This document shows positions 1 to 12,400 of a stretch of DNA of 64,000 bases, one piece after another. Location: contig CP154956.1 in assembly GCA_039621445.1 (NCBI GenBank), positions 88,914,482-88,978,481 on the forward strand, read 5' to 3'. Under the pieces are notes generated by a model. It had not been told where the DNA came from, did no database searches, and was given only the letters and a program-made list of their open reading frames with translations. Every line of letters starts with the position of its first letter. Within the stretch, counting starts at the first letter, position 1. A program made the position numbers and the translations under genes. The DNA comes from Euglena gracilis (lineage: Eukaryota > Euglenida > Euglenophyceae > Euglenales).

Positions 1-1798
1 GCTCTTAAACCGTTTTAGAGCGCCGAAACAAGGACCCCCCGTCGGTATTTTGGTGACCTGATTAAAACCGCGAAATTTCCACCCTGGAATTATGTCCTAC
101 CGAAAAATATTCTGCAATACTGCAGGGAAAAAATATTTGGCGACACCAAGTTTTTACTGACTTCTCTGGGCATGGTTACTCAATTTACCCTACCTGTCCA
201 TGGGTGCATGGGTAACCATGGACACACAAACCACAATGGGGCGACAATTAGGGGGGGGGTGACATATAGGGGGGGGTCACGTTACCGTGCAGTGTGGAAA
301 GATCTGATGAGCACCGATGGACGTCTGTTGAAAAGAGCTTTCGATCGAGGGGTTTCAGGGGAGGCTTTAAATCTGATAGCCCATTAATTCGCAAAATCTA
401 ATACCGTGGCTTTTATCCCCGCACGACCCCCAAGGTTCGGCGCCTTTATGCCGACGCCAAAAATCCCGTGAATAAAGGCCGGCAGAAATACGGCCTCGCC
501 TTTAACGTGCCAATGTCGCTGGCTGGGAAGTAAGCGTCAGTGCCCCTCACTGGTTGCCTCCCTTTGTATAATGCAAGGCCTTCCTCCGTCGATGGCAAGG
601 ATCGATGCAGGGCGGGATTGAGGTTGAGGATTTCAAAAAAAGTTCAACCTCAATGTCAACGACCTCAACCTTAACCTCAACGGAGGAGCCCAAACCGCGG
701 TTATCACCGCAGTTACACCGCGTTTACAACGCGGTTACGTGGGCAAGGTGCCTTCCAAAGTAGTGGAGGAAGAGTTCAACATTCTCTTTCAACTCACCCG
801 ATCAGCTTGGTTTGAATTCCAACTGTCGACAATTGCTCTCAAGTTCGCAGTGGTTGCATCCTTTTTTCAAAAAAAAAATGCATAGGGCTAAAGCGACCAC
901 CCACCGAACCAACACATGGAAGGTTTCCAGATCCTGGTAGGAGTCAAAAATGGCAGCTAATTGGGAGATGGCAGCCAATTTAGGAATCAAAATAGCCAAA
1001 AATGTGTGATAATTCCTAATTCAATGTATTTTTGTTCCCAAAAGTTTTAAAAATAGGTTACATCTGATGTTTTATGTGAGGTCACACTTGTCACACATGA
1101 CCCATCAAAACTTCCACATTCCCCCCGTGACTTCGTGACCCCCCCCCGCGACTCATACACCCCCATTGTATGAAAATTGAAGGTTCGATTTGCGGGTGAC
1201 CGGGGGGTTACAGGGGGGGGGGCCAGAGGGGTGGCACCCCCAAATAATCCCAGGTCTGCCATGACCCCCCCATAAACACCCCCTCGGAAGCCAAAATCCA
1301 AGGGGGGTCTTATATGGGGGGCATGCTATTTTGGGGGTTTACCCCCCCCCCCGTAAGCCGACCCCCTCTGCATGAAGGGTTGGACTGATACTGACACTTT
1401 TGTTCTTGTTCTCACCACGGTTACGCCGCGGTTACACCGCGGTTACACCGCGGTTATCTGGGCTCCTCCAACCTCAATGTCACCTCAATGTCCAAAATTC
1501 AAAAAAATGAACTCACAAAAAGCATGGATTGGAACATCTCCTCTTCTAAAACCTTCTTCAAAGGCAAGTTTTGACAGCTTTTATGTCAATTTACAACATA
1601 TGTGGGTGGAAACAAGAAAAAATAGTGGGGTGCCGAAAAAAAAAACTTGAAATAAGTGACCAATTGCCCAATTTTTGAAAAAAACCAGGTAATTTGCCTC
1701 TCTTTGTAACATTCTTTTTTTTCAATTCTCTTTGTTGAGTCGTTTTTCTTTGGATTTTGGCATTGAGGTGACATTGAGGAAAGATGGAGGTTGGAAAA

Positions 1799-1848
1799 CC
1801 TCAACCTCAACCTCAACCTCAACCTCAACCTCAATACCTCAACCTCAA
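1799..1848. repeat. CCTCAA hexanucleotide tandem repeat
   Basis: About eight copies of CCTCAA or CCTCAAT in a row. The same word in looser form occurs at 620-690, so this is probably a local expansion of a CTCAAC-rich sequence. Confidence 0.85.
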
Positions 1849-2040
1849 TCCAGCCTTGATTCGATGGCAAGGAACAAGGAACATCGAAGGAAGAACGTTG
1901 TCCAAGCTCTCTTCTTCAAACTCCCTTTATGACAAAAAAAATGGTGGTATTTCGACATGCAACTTCCAAAACTGAAAATGGGGTCAGGAGGCAAGGTAAA
2001 CACCACAAAAAAACCAACCAAGCCCCTTCCCAAAATTGAC

Positions 2041-2187
2041 CTGTGGCCCAAAACTGGCCACGACCTGTGGCCCAAAACTGGCCAACACATCTGGCCAAAA
2101 ACTGGCCAGCACACGCCCAAAACTGGCCAGCACATCTGGCCCAAAACTGGCCAGCAGATCTGGCCCAAAACTGGCCACAAGATGTAA
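2041..2187. repeat. Six-copy minisatellite, unit of about 24 bp
   Basis: Six copies of a unit centred on GGCCCAAAACTGGCCA, separated by short variable spacers such as CACAT, CAGAT and CACGAC. The unit contains the inverted halves TGGCC and GGCCA. The frames through it read WPKTGQ or ASFGPD repeats and are judged non-coding. Confidence 0.85.
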
Positions 2188-2984
2188 ATCAAACCGTTGA
2201 AAATCAAATCAGACTGACCCAGATAACCCTGACGCTGAAAAAAAAAGGGACAGACAAAAACCTTCAACTTTTTTAGGCACAGCAACAGCAAAAACACAGA
2301 ACAAAGTGGAGCAGCAGGGACATGCTCGGGTCCAGATTAGTAACGAACTCCTTCCAATAGGTCCACTTCATCTCAAGCCATCTTTGTACAGGGTCTCAGC
2401 TTCGTCGCAGCTTCAGCTGCGTGACAATCATCTGCAACAGCGCCTCAGCCACTTCTGTGTGATAGACTTCAATTTCTTGCCTGTGATCTGTAGCAGGGAA
2501 AGATGAACTCCCTGATAGCATTGTTTGGCACACCTTTGAGAGCTTGCCCCCCCCCAATTGTCGCCAGGGGGGTCAAAACGCTCCCTGGGGGGTGCCATAT
2601 AGGGAGCAAGCATCAAGGCATGCCGTGCATTTTGCACATGTCCCACCAATCTCGGTGTAATTCAGTAATGGTATGCCAAACCACCATTGGACGGTAATTC
2701 GACAGTCAATGTGATCCATAAGAGTTCCATCATGGAACCTCCTCCGTAACCGGGCAAGCGCAAGGTAACCAAGTACGGGGGACGGTGCTCGACGCGCGGG
2801 GCACGTTTCTCCCCCCTGATCCTAGTGTTTGGGGCTCGTTTGGAGGTGTGGGATGAGCTTCGGCGCCGCCTTGGGGCTACCGCCTCAGGGGGGGTACGGA
2901 GCATCTTCCTGGCCGAGCTGCAACAGGGTCTGTCTCTCGCACTCTTCTTAGGAGTGGCGGCGCATCTGGGCACTCTGCCCATCA

Positions 2985-3434
2985 CTAAGGAGTTGGGTCA
3001 CACAACTGCAGCCTTTTGAGCTCGCCTCGGATCCAATAGCTGCATGCCCTTCGTGTTTGCGTGCATCCCCGCCTGTCCCCTCCCCTGAATACCTCAGTAT
3101 GCCCAGGAGTCCTGGAGGAGCCTCTAATAAGTATAACCTTCTTGTAACGCTCTGGATCCTGGACTGCGTCTGCCCACGTCACACCGTTCGCTCCACCGTT
3201 CACATACCCCGCCTCTGCGTACCTTCTGAATAACTCTCTCCAGCACCGCTGATCCTTTGGATGCAGCATTTTCTGTGTAACTGTCCCATGGGTCTTCCAT
3301 CTGCGTAGCCTGCCTCCCGCAGCAGTTGGAACTCCTCGGAAACGGTGGTGGGGCGAACCGAATACCACCGACCAGTGGCACTGCCTATTGCATTTGCAGT
3401 GTTCGCCAGGTCGCGCGAAACATTTCACCATCAA
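2985..3434 (-). CDS. Candidate ORF or exon of unknown function, divergent from bL12
   Basis: A 149-codon open frame starts at an ATG 23 bp from the proposed bL12 start codon and runs the other way. The middle (about 3130-3290) looks most protein-like, with residues such as LFRRYAEAGYVNGG and ADAVQDPERYKK. The sequence just after that, AAG|GTTATA, could be a splice donor. A second minus-strand frame over 3300-3400 also looks plausible (EEFQLLREAGYADG), so a frameshift or splice may be involved. No family was recognised. If real, it would share a very short bidirectional promoter region with bL12. Confidence 0.25.
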   Translation of the reverse strand: MMVKCFARPGEHCKCNRQCHWSVVFGSPHHRFRGVPTAAGGRLRRWKTHGTVTQKMLHPKDQRCWRELFRRYAEAGYVNGGANGVTWADAVQDPERYKKVILIRGSSRTPGHTEVFRGGDRRGCTQTRRACSYWIRGELKRLQLCDPTP

Positions 3435-3457
3435 AATTAAGGATTCCTACGGCAAGA

Positions 3458-3480
3458 ATGATTTCACGTTCCTTTGTCCG
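3458..3480 (+). CDS. MRPL12: bL12 exon 1 (start codon and presequence)
   Basis: ATG at 3458 followed by ISRSFV and a split CG|C codon for Arg. The boundary CG|GTGTGT is an acceptable donor. The exon ends in phase 2, which matches the acceptor at 3609 exactly. The peptide is short, basic and hydroxylated, as expected for the beginning of a mitochondrial targeting sequence. Unspliced, the frame meets TGA at 3509, so splicing is required. It is too short to call on its own; support comes from the phase match and position. Confidence 0.6.
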
Positions 3481-6400
3481 GTGTGTTGTGATGAGTTTTC
3501 GAATCATATGAAATCATCCTATTTTTAAGGAGTGCCGGTTGCAGTCGCCTTGTGAGCACCAGGTTTGTTTTTTTTGTTGGAAAATCGCCACGTTCCCACA
3601 ACCTTTCAGCCTTCAGCGATGCTGGTTCAGTTCCGAAGATGCTCAGTCAAAAACAGCGGCTGTTCCGTTGCCTGTTGCAAGTGCTAAGGTCTCGCAGCTG
3701 GCAGAGGATATCCTAGCACTCAACCTCATTGAAGGAAAAGCATTGGCAGACCTCCTCAAGGTGTGCTTTGAACGAGAGACCCAACTTCAAATCGACCTGA
3801 GAAGCCACCTTGGGGGTTGTGCTTGAAAAAATAGATTTGAATTTTTCACACATGCATTTTTTTTAAAAAAAACTTAGGAAACTTCATCTCAAACAATTTT
3901 TTTTCAAGGAATTGCCCGTTTTGAGCTTGTATTCCTTAAAACGACGGAGGTGAATTTTTTCACGTCAGCGAGCCATGTGCAGGTGGTGTGCAATACCCAC
4001 GGTGCACCCCCCCCCCAAAGGGATGCTACCCCCGCTGGATTGGAATTTTTTTCAACCACCGGTGGGATGGATTTTCATTTGAATTTGCCCCCCCCCCCCC
4101 CCGATTTAGGGATACGGTTAGGGTTTCGGTTAGGGTTAGAGTTAGGGATAGGGTTACGGTTAGGGTTAGGGATAGGGTTGGAGTTAGGGTTAGGGATAGG
4201 TTAGGGTCAATGCACACACAAAGATTTTGTCAGGGTGTGCGACTAAGTTAGCACAAAGGGAGTTTGTTGGGGGGGGGGGGTGTTTTGGCCATCCTTGCCT
4301 TGCACACACAAAAGGATTTTGTTAGGTTGCGCGTTTTGGCCACCGTTGCCTTGCACACACAAAGGGATATTGTTATTTTGGGCGGGGGGGTCCGGGGGGG
4401 GTCGGCAGCTCCCCCCCCCCCCCCGGAGGAGGCCGTAGGCCGACTAAGTTACCACTCCCCATAGGTGTAGGAACAATTTTTTCCGGGGGGGGGGGCGAGC
4501 CAAAAAAATTTTCTTGGCACAACCAAAATGAATTTTTCTCTGTCCTCCTGGCCCCAAAGGGGCCGAGACGCTGACGTCTCTTTGAAGCCCAATGGAGCCT
4601 AGGTACAGGGGGAGGGGGGGGGTCCCGGACCTCCCTGTTCACTTCCGAACTGAACTGGACATGTTGACTTCCCGGAGGGGGGGAGGGGGGGTCCGGCGCC
4701 GAAGGCGCCGAAATTTTTTTGAAAAAATGCCCTTTTCGGTGTTCGCCCGTCGTTCCGTTTTTCGGTTTTTTCCCGAAATGAACAAGCACATCCAGGCACA
4801 AGGGAGGGGGGGGTGGTCTCAAGACCCCCTTGTGCACTTCCGAAGTGAACTGAACAGGGGGGAGGGGGGGAGGGGGGGTCCGGGGTCCTGAAGTGGACTA
4901 GCCTCCAATGCCCCCCAAAATAACTAGAAAGCGAAATCATGGGTAGAACCCCTTTGGAAACCTCCCAACTCAACCCAACTGTCGACTTTGCAACCTGGGA
5001 TGGGGGGGGGTGCGAAGAAGCGGTTTTTTTTCCTTCACTTTGTGCAAATTGTTTTTGTAATTGAAATTGACCTGCAGAGTTTCCCAAACTCGGCCGGTCA
5101 AGAAAATGGAGGGGGGGGGGACTCGTGGGGAATCGGGTTGTATTCAAACAGCCAAGGTGAAAGTGGTTTGTGGGGTCCCAAAAAAAAATTAGTATCAAAG
5201 GAGGGGAAAAGAGTCCGTTTGTGGCCAAAATTAGACATCAAGAAGTGCCATGGGTTTCAGGGAGGTGAAATGAGCATTTTCTCAAGGGCTTTTTGAGAAA
5301 ATGCATGTTTCTTCAAGGGCTTTATTTCGGCCGCCAAGGGCGGCCGAGACGGTAATGGATTTTGCAATTTCATTTTCCAGAAATGTGATTTTAACTGGTA
5401 AGGTGGCTGCCGAAGCAGGGATTTTTTTAAGTTTGGACACCCGGGGGGGGGGAGGGGGGGCAGGGTTGGGGGGGTTGGTTCCGCCGGACCCCCTCCCCCC
5501 CCCCGGGGGGGGTCCCCCCGGAGGGGGGTGGGATATACTTTTCGGCGCCGCAGGCGCCGAAAAAATTCTATTTTTAGCACTTTTCGCGATTTTTCGGCCA
5601 TTTTTTGTTGGTCCCCCGGACCCCCCTCCCCCCCCGGGGGGGGCCCCCCCCAGGGGGCTGGGTGGGTGGGGGGGGACCCCCCCCACCCCCCCCCCCGGTC
5701 TTAAAAAAACCCCTGTGCCGAAGGCAGCCGAGATGGTAACGCCCTTTGAACCATTGATCATGGCATTGCAAAGAAAAATATTATACTCCTGCCAAAAAAA
5801 TTTTTCTTTCCAAAATCCCGGGGGGGGGCAGCCGCCCTCCCCCGACCCCCCACTTTCTGCACCCCTGCTAGTCCCCCCCCCCCTTTTTTGAGCACACCCA
5901 CGGGCCAAAGGACCCCCCAAATGCTCAAATAAGGGGGGGTCAAATGGGGGGGGTCAAAAATTCCTTTAGAAAGAGGGCCAAAAAAAATTTCTTCCCCGGA
6001 CCCAAATGCTCAATTAAGGGGGGGGTCAAATAAGGGGGGGGGAGTGGTAGCACAAAGGGAGTTTGTTGGGGGGCGTGCAAGGGGATATTGTTATTTTTGG
6101 CGGGGGGGGGGGGGGTCCGGGGGGACAGCACCCCCCCCCCCCCGGAGGAGGCCGTAGGCCGACTAAATTCATCAGGGAGGGCGTTATGGCAATCCTTTTT
6201 CTCTTTCTTTTTTTCCAATATGGCAATATGGGACGTTTTTTTGCCAGTTTCAAGCTCATTCCAATGTGTTTCCGTGCATTTTGTGTCAAATTTTGCTGAA
6301 TACTGAATCAATTTTTTTTGGGGGGGGTTAAATTTCAAAAAGGGGGGGTAATGCAGTTGATTGGAGGTCGGGCCGACCAGGTCGCCCCGACCTCCAATGG

Positions 6401-9400
6401 TCGATAGGCCACAGCCAATGGTCGGCCCGACCTAGGTCGGTCCGACCGTGGTCGATACGACCGTGGTCGGGATAGTCATAGCCAATTATCCGCACGGAGC
6501 CGCTAAGTCACATGGGCGGGGGGGGCCCTGCATCCCACCCAAACTCTCTAACAAAATTTATCTTGGCAAAATACTCGGAGCAAAATCTTTTTTCGAGGGC
6601 CATTTTGACATGGGCTGGGGGGGACAACCACCCCCCCCCCCGCACCCCCCAACCTCCAATTGATCGAGTGCGAACGTAGTCGGCCACCCCCCGCACCCCC
6701 CCCCTCAAATGACAAAATCCCTTCACGTTGGGGGGCTAAGTTCTTTTTTTGGTCATTTGACTTTTTTGACTGACGGGTTTTCGTTGCCACCTTACGGAAT
6801 ATGGCAATGACCACCCCCTAAGTGTCCCGCCGGGGTCCAGGCCAGGACAAAAGGGGGGATCTCTTTGGAGTAAGAGCGAAGCTCACCCCGGGGAAAAGGG
6901 GGGGGTAGAACCCCCCTGCCCCCCGCCCCTGCCCCTGAGCAGACCATGAAACCCGCGGATTATCACCATGACCCCGGCCCGGTTCCCAGAATTTTTTTCT
7001 GTTGTGAGCGACTGGAAAGGATCAGTTTCCGAATCACCTCTGTTTGACCCCTAACTCCGCGCCAGGCCCGAGTTATTCACGCGCGAAGGGGTCCAAACTG
7101 GGTAGGATTGGCCCACCTGCAAAATTTATGCCTCAAAATCAGGAATCCACCTGAATATTTTGCCAAGTTAGGCATCACCGGCCGAATTGTTTCCGAAAAA
7201 AATTGGCGAAAAGGGTCTTAGGTTGGGTCACGGGGGTCACGGGGGGATCACGGGGGGAATACCCCCTCTTAAGTCATTTTTTTTTTTGGTCATGTGAACA
7301 TAGCTGGCACTTCGTTTAAAACGAAGTCAAAAAAAACACGTTTTTTTTAAAAAAAACATGTTTTTTTAAAAAAAAACAAAAAAAACGCCATTGAGGGTCC
7401 AGGGCAAAAAAAATTTTGCCTTTAATTTTAGCTTTTTTTTTTTGCCCATCCTCGGTCAGAGAAAGATACCAAATTTGGGATGTTTCAAGTTAGTTTGGAA
7501 TGGTTTCAAGCCAAAATGGCAGAAAAATGCCTTATTTTGACCATTCTTGTTAAAGACAACCAAAAGTATTGGTTTTCAAGTCATTTGGTTCACCCTTGCG
7601 ATCAAAGGCAAAATTTGGACCATCATTTTCCCCTTTGTTTTTTTTGCCGTTTTTTTTGCCCGTTTTTTTTAATAAAAAACAAAAAAAACGTTTTTTTTTA
7701 AAAAAACAAAAAAAACGCCAGCTATGCATGTGAAAGTACCACCCCACCCCCCTTATTGTCCCCCCCCCCAATGCCAAATGGTAGACTGGGGGGGGGGGGT
7801 AGTGGGTAGTCGGCCGACTAATTGGTCGGCCGACTAGTCGGCAGACCAATTGGGTAGTCGGCCGACTAGTCGGCCGACTACCCACTCTGATGTACCACCA
7901 ACGGGTCAAAACCGTCGACTTTAAGCCCCCCCCCCCCTGGGAAGAAAATTTTGTCTAAATCACCTCAACATCAGTCAAAACCCACCCAAATGGCTCCAGA
8001 ACCCCCCAATCGTGGGTGAATATGCAAAAAAAATTGGGGGGAAATGTCCATTTTGGGGGGAGTTTTCTGCCTCTCGTGATGCAGAATGCTTGCATTTCTA
8101 AAGGATTTTCATGTAATCCCTATTCCATCATTGGGGGAGCACTCCGTCGGCCAGCCGTGTGACTCACAGGAAAATGACCCGAGCCACAACCTTGTAATGC
8201 AGAAACAATTTCGCCGCCAATCTCCCTTCAAGGTCATGTTTATCGTTGGTGGAGGCTGCATTTTTTCCTATTTGAAGTCATTTTACGTCAATTTTTATCA
8301 ATTTTGCCATCCTTGGACTTTTTTGACCAATTTTTGACCATTTCAGCCTTTTTTGGGGGTCATTCTACAGTCATTGTGAAGGGTTATTTGCCTACATATT
8401 ATTCGAATGACTAAAAATGCCCAGCTGGTGTCCCACTGGCAAAATTACCTAATAACGGACGAAGGTACCTAATAATGGACAAAAAAGGCTCAAATATTGT
8501 GTGAAATGGTTTCAAGTGACCCAAAATTGTAGCCCCTCTTGTAGAATTCGAAAGATAATTCAAAACGCACATCCGAAATCAAGATTTGGCACCCAACATG
8601 AAGCATTTGCACACCAAATTTTGGCATTAGGTGCTGAAACTAAGCAATTTTCACCCCGAAATATACATATGCCATTCATGCCAACCAAAATTGTGCATTT
8701 TCAACATGAAAACGGGATTTTACACAAATTTTAGGCATTTACCACTCAAAATTAGGAATTTTACACATGAAATTAGGAATTTCCTCCTCAAAATTAGGAA
8801 TTTACCACTCAAAATTTGGAACTGGCACGCCAAATTAGGCATTTGCTACCCATATGAGATAGACAACCCGACCCGGCTTCCGTCACGCCGTCGGCCAGCC
8901 GTGTGCTCCCCCATTGGTTTTTTACCCCTCCGGACCCCCATCAAGGGCCCACCGACCCCCCACCGACCAAAGATTTCCATCTGGGGGTGTTCATTTAGGC
9001 GTAAGACACTTATTTGGACCCATCCGGACCATTTCCGGGTGATTTGGGCCCGCCACAGACCATTTTTATGACCGCCGACTAGTTTGCATAGGATTTTCTT
9101 CATGGGGGGGGGGGCTTAAAAGTCGGCGGTTTGGACCCGTTAGCACATTAGAGTGGGTAGTCGGCCGACTAGTCGGCCGACTACCCACTACCCCCCCCCC
9201 CTGTCTCGCCGACTAGCGACCGACCAGGCCTAGTCGGCCGACCAATTGGGTAGTCGGCCGACTAGTTGGCCGACTACCCACTACCCCCCCCCCCAGTCTA
9301 CCGCCTTGCGCCCCCCCCCCCCCCCTATTGTCCCTCGGCCCCGGCCGACGGGGGATTTTTTGGCCCGGCCAATGAAATTCCTTTGGTACCCCCTTATTGT

Positions 9401-12400
9401 CCCCCCCCCCTCATTGTCCGGTCGGGCCTCCCGGGGAGAGGTCGGTGGGACAATAAGGGGGGGGGGGTCGCTGAGCTCTTATCCCTTTATGGGTAAGAGC
9501 GAAGCTTACCACTGGGGGAAAACCCCCCCGAACCCCCCCTCCCCCCCCCCTCGGGGCCACCTCGGGGCGCAAGGCGGTAGACTGGGGGGGGGGGGGGGGT
9601 GGGTAGTCGGCCGACTAGTCGGCCGACTACCCAATTGGTCCACCGACTAGTCCTAGTCGGTAGCTAGTCGGCGAGACAGGGGGGGGGGGTAGTGGGTAGT
9701 CGGCCAACTAGTCGGCCGACTACCCACTCTGATGTACTAACGGGTCAAAACCGCCGACTTTTAAGCCCCCCCCCCCATGAACAAAATCCAATGGAAACTA
9801 GTCGGTGGCTAGTCGGCGGTCATAAAAATGGCCTGTGGCGGGCCCAAATCACCCGGAAATGGTCCGGATGGGTCCAAATAAGTGTCTTACGCCTAACGTG
9901 ACCCCCCCCCCTAAATGGCACCCCCCGGGAGCGTTTTGACCCCCCCTGGCGACTGTTAGGGGGGGGGGTGACAATTAGGGGGGGGGGTTACTCAATTACC
10001 CCACATTTCCTTTGGGTCCATGGGTAACCAGGTTTTGAATAGTGCTGAGCTCTTAATATGCGCGCAAACGCGCATGTTTGCGGTACATGAAAGTCGAAGA
10101 ACGCTCGTTTTCGGCTCCAAAACGAAGTGAGCGGGTCTGGGAGGCCCATAAGAATCCTTTTGGGCAAAAAAAAATTCTCCATTTTTTCGCTCGTTTTCGG
10201 CTCAAAAACAGTTTTTCCGGGTCCGGGAGGCCAAAAAACATCGTTTCGGGCAAAAAAAAAATTTTCGATTTTTTTTTTTTTTTTTTTTTCCTTTTTTATT
10301 ATTTTTTTTTTTTTTTTTTTATGTTTTTTTTTGTAAGATTTTTTTTATTTTTATTGATTCTTTTTTTTTTTTTTTTCTTCCTGAATTTCTTCCTTTGTCC
10401 GCTTGACTAATTATTTTTTTTTTTTCCGGGTCACCGGGAGCCAAAAAAAAAAAAACATCGTTTCGGGCAAAAAAAAGTTTTTTGGATTTTTTTCGACTTT
10501 TTTTGACCCGGTTTTGACCCAAAGTCAAGGGGCCGGCGCCCCAAAACGGGGGGCGGGGGGGTCGAAAAACGCTCGTTTTCGGCTCAAAAACAATTTTTTC
10601 GGGTCCCGGAAGGCAAAAAAAACATCTTTTTGGAAAAAAAAATTTTTTTCGATTTTTTTCGACTTTTTTGACCCGGTTTTGACCCAAAGTCAATGGGTCG
10701 GCGGCCCAAAACGGGGCGCTGGCGGGTCGAAAAACGCTCGTTTTCGGCTCAAAAACAGTTTTTCCGGGTCCGGGAGGCCAAAAAACATCGTTTCGGGCAA
10801 AAAAATTTTTTCGATTTTTTTCGACTTTTTTGACCCGGTTTTGACCCAAAGTCAATGGGTCGGCGGCCCAGAACGGGGCGCCGGCGGGTCGAAAAACGCT
10901 CGTTTTCGGCTCGAAAACAGTTTTTCCGGGTCCGGGAGGCCAAAAAACATCGTTTCGGGCAAAAAAAAATTTTTTCGATTTTTTTCGACTTTTTTTGACC
11001 CGGTTTTGACCCAAAGTCAATGGGTCGGCGGCCCAAAACGGGGCGCCGGCGGGTCGAAAAACGCTCGTTTTTGGCTCAAAAACAGTTTTTTTTTTTCTTT
11101 CCTCTTCTTCCGGGTCCTTGTGGCCAAAATAATCATCTTTTCGTTCAAAAAATTTTTTTTCCTATTTTTTCGACTTTTTTGACCCGGTTTTGACCCAAAG
11201 TCAATGGGTCGGCGGCCCAAAACGGGGCGCCGGCGGGTCGAAAAACGCTCGTTTTCGGCTCGAAAACGGTTTTTCCGGGTCCGGGAGGCCAAAAAACATC
11301 GTTTCGGGCAAAAAAAAATTTTTTCGATTTTTTTTCGACTTTTTTGACCCGGTTTTGAACCAAAGTCAATGGGGCGGCGGCCCAAAAAGGGGCGCTGGCG
11401 GGTCGAAAAAACGCTCGTTTTCGGCTCGAAAACAGTTTTTCCGGGTCCGGGAGGCCAAAAACATCGTTTCGGGCAAAAAAATTTTTTCAATTTTTTTCGA
11501 CTTTTTTGACCCCGGTTTGACCCAAAGTCAATGGGTGGGCGGCCCAAAACGGGGCGCCGGCGGGTCGAAAAACGCTCGTTTTCGGCTCGAAAACAGTTTT
11601 TTTTTTTTTTTTCCGGGTCCGGGAGGCCAAAAAACATCGTTTCGGGCAAAAAAATTTTTTTCGAATTTTTTTGGCTTTTTTGACCCGGTTTTGACCCAAA
11701 GTCAATGGGTCGGCGGCCCAAAACGGGGCGCCGGCGGGTCGAAAAACGCTCGTTTTCGGCTCGAAAACGGTTTTTCCGGGTCCGGGAGGCCAAAAAACAT
11801 CGTTTCGGGCAAAAAAAATTTTTTCGATTTTTTTCGACTTTTTTTGGCCGAAAACGACAGAGGGAAAAGTGTACAAAATGGCTTGAAATGGCCCAAATTG
11901 GCCAAAAAAACGGCCGTATCTCGGGCTGGGCGGTGAGTTGCGGGGAAATCAAAATACCGGTAGATAGGGCGTTCCAAGGGCTTCAAATTAGGTCTCCGGA
12001 CATTTCCTTTGATTTTGCATCATTTTTGAGAAATTTTGAAAACATTAACTTTTTGACCCCCCCCACCCCCGAAAACGGCTAAGGCCAACAGGGGAAAAAG
12101 TGAACAAAACGGCCTGCGCAGAAAACGGCCGTATCTCGGGCTAGGCGGGGAGTTGCGGGGAAATCAAAATACCGGTAGATGGGGCGTTCCAAGGGCTTCA
12201 AATTAGGTCTCCGGACATTTCCTTTGATTTTGCTTCATTTTGGAGATATTTTGAAAATTGACATTTTTTGGCCGTCCAAAGGGGGGGGGGGCTTATCCAG
12301 GGGGGGTTGGCGAATCCTACCCAGTTTGGACCCCTTCGCACGTGAATAACTCGGGCCTGGCGAGGAGTTGGGGGTCAAACCCAGGTGATTCAGAAACTAG

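Larger units (their letters stand above)
1..2984. other. Region upstream of bL12, no recognised gene
   Basis: No reading frame here resembles a known family. The stretch holds CTCAAC-rich sequence (about 620-690), two clusters of the palindromic word CCGCGG in a repeated ACCGCGGTTAC context (about 690-740 and 1418-1460), and a decayed poly-C/poly-G element around 1130-1370. That element carries the words TCTTATATGGGGGGCATG also found in the elements at 16995 and 28256. From 2.3 to 2.98 kb the composition is balanced, and frames on both strands stay open for 60-110 codons with no feature that chooses between them. Confidence 0.5.

Noticed and set aside
4373-5920. Pro/Gly-rich frames of 100-212 codons
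   Set aside because: They arise from G and C runs; frames overlap on both strands and have no domain.
10319-11952. Several long open frames (up to 311 codons) on both strands
   Set aside because: They follow the period of the 170-bp satellite, exist on both strands at once, and change frame with A-tract length.
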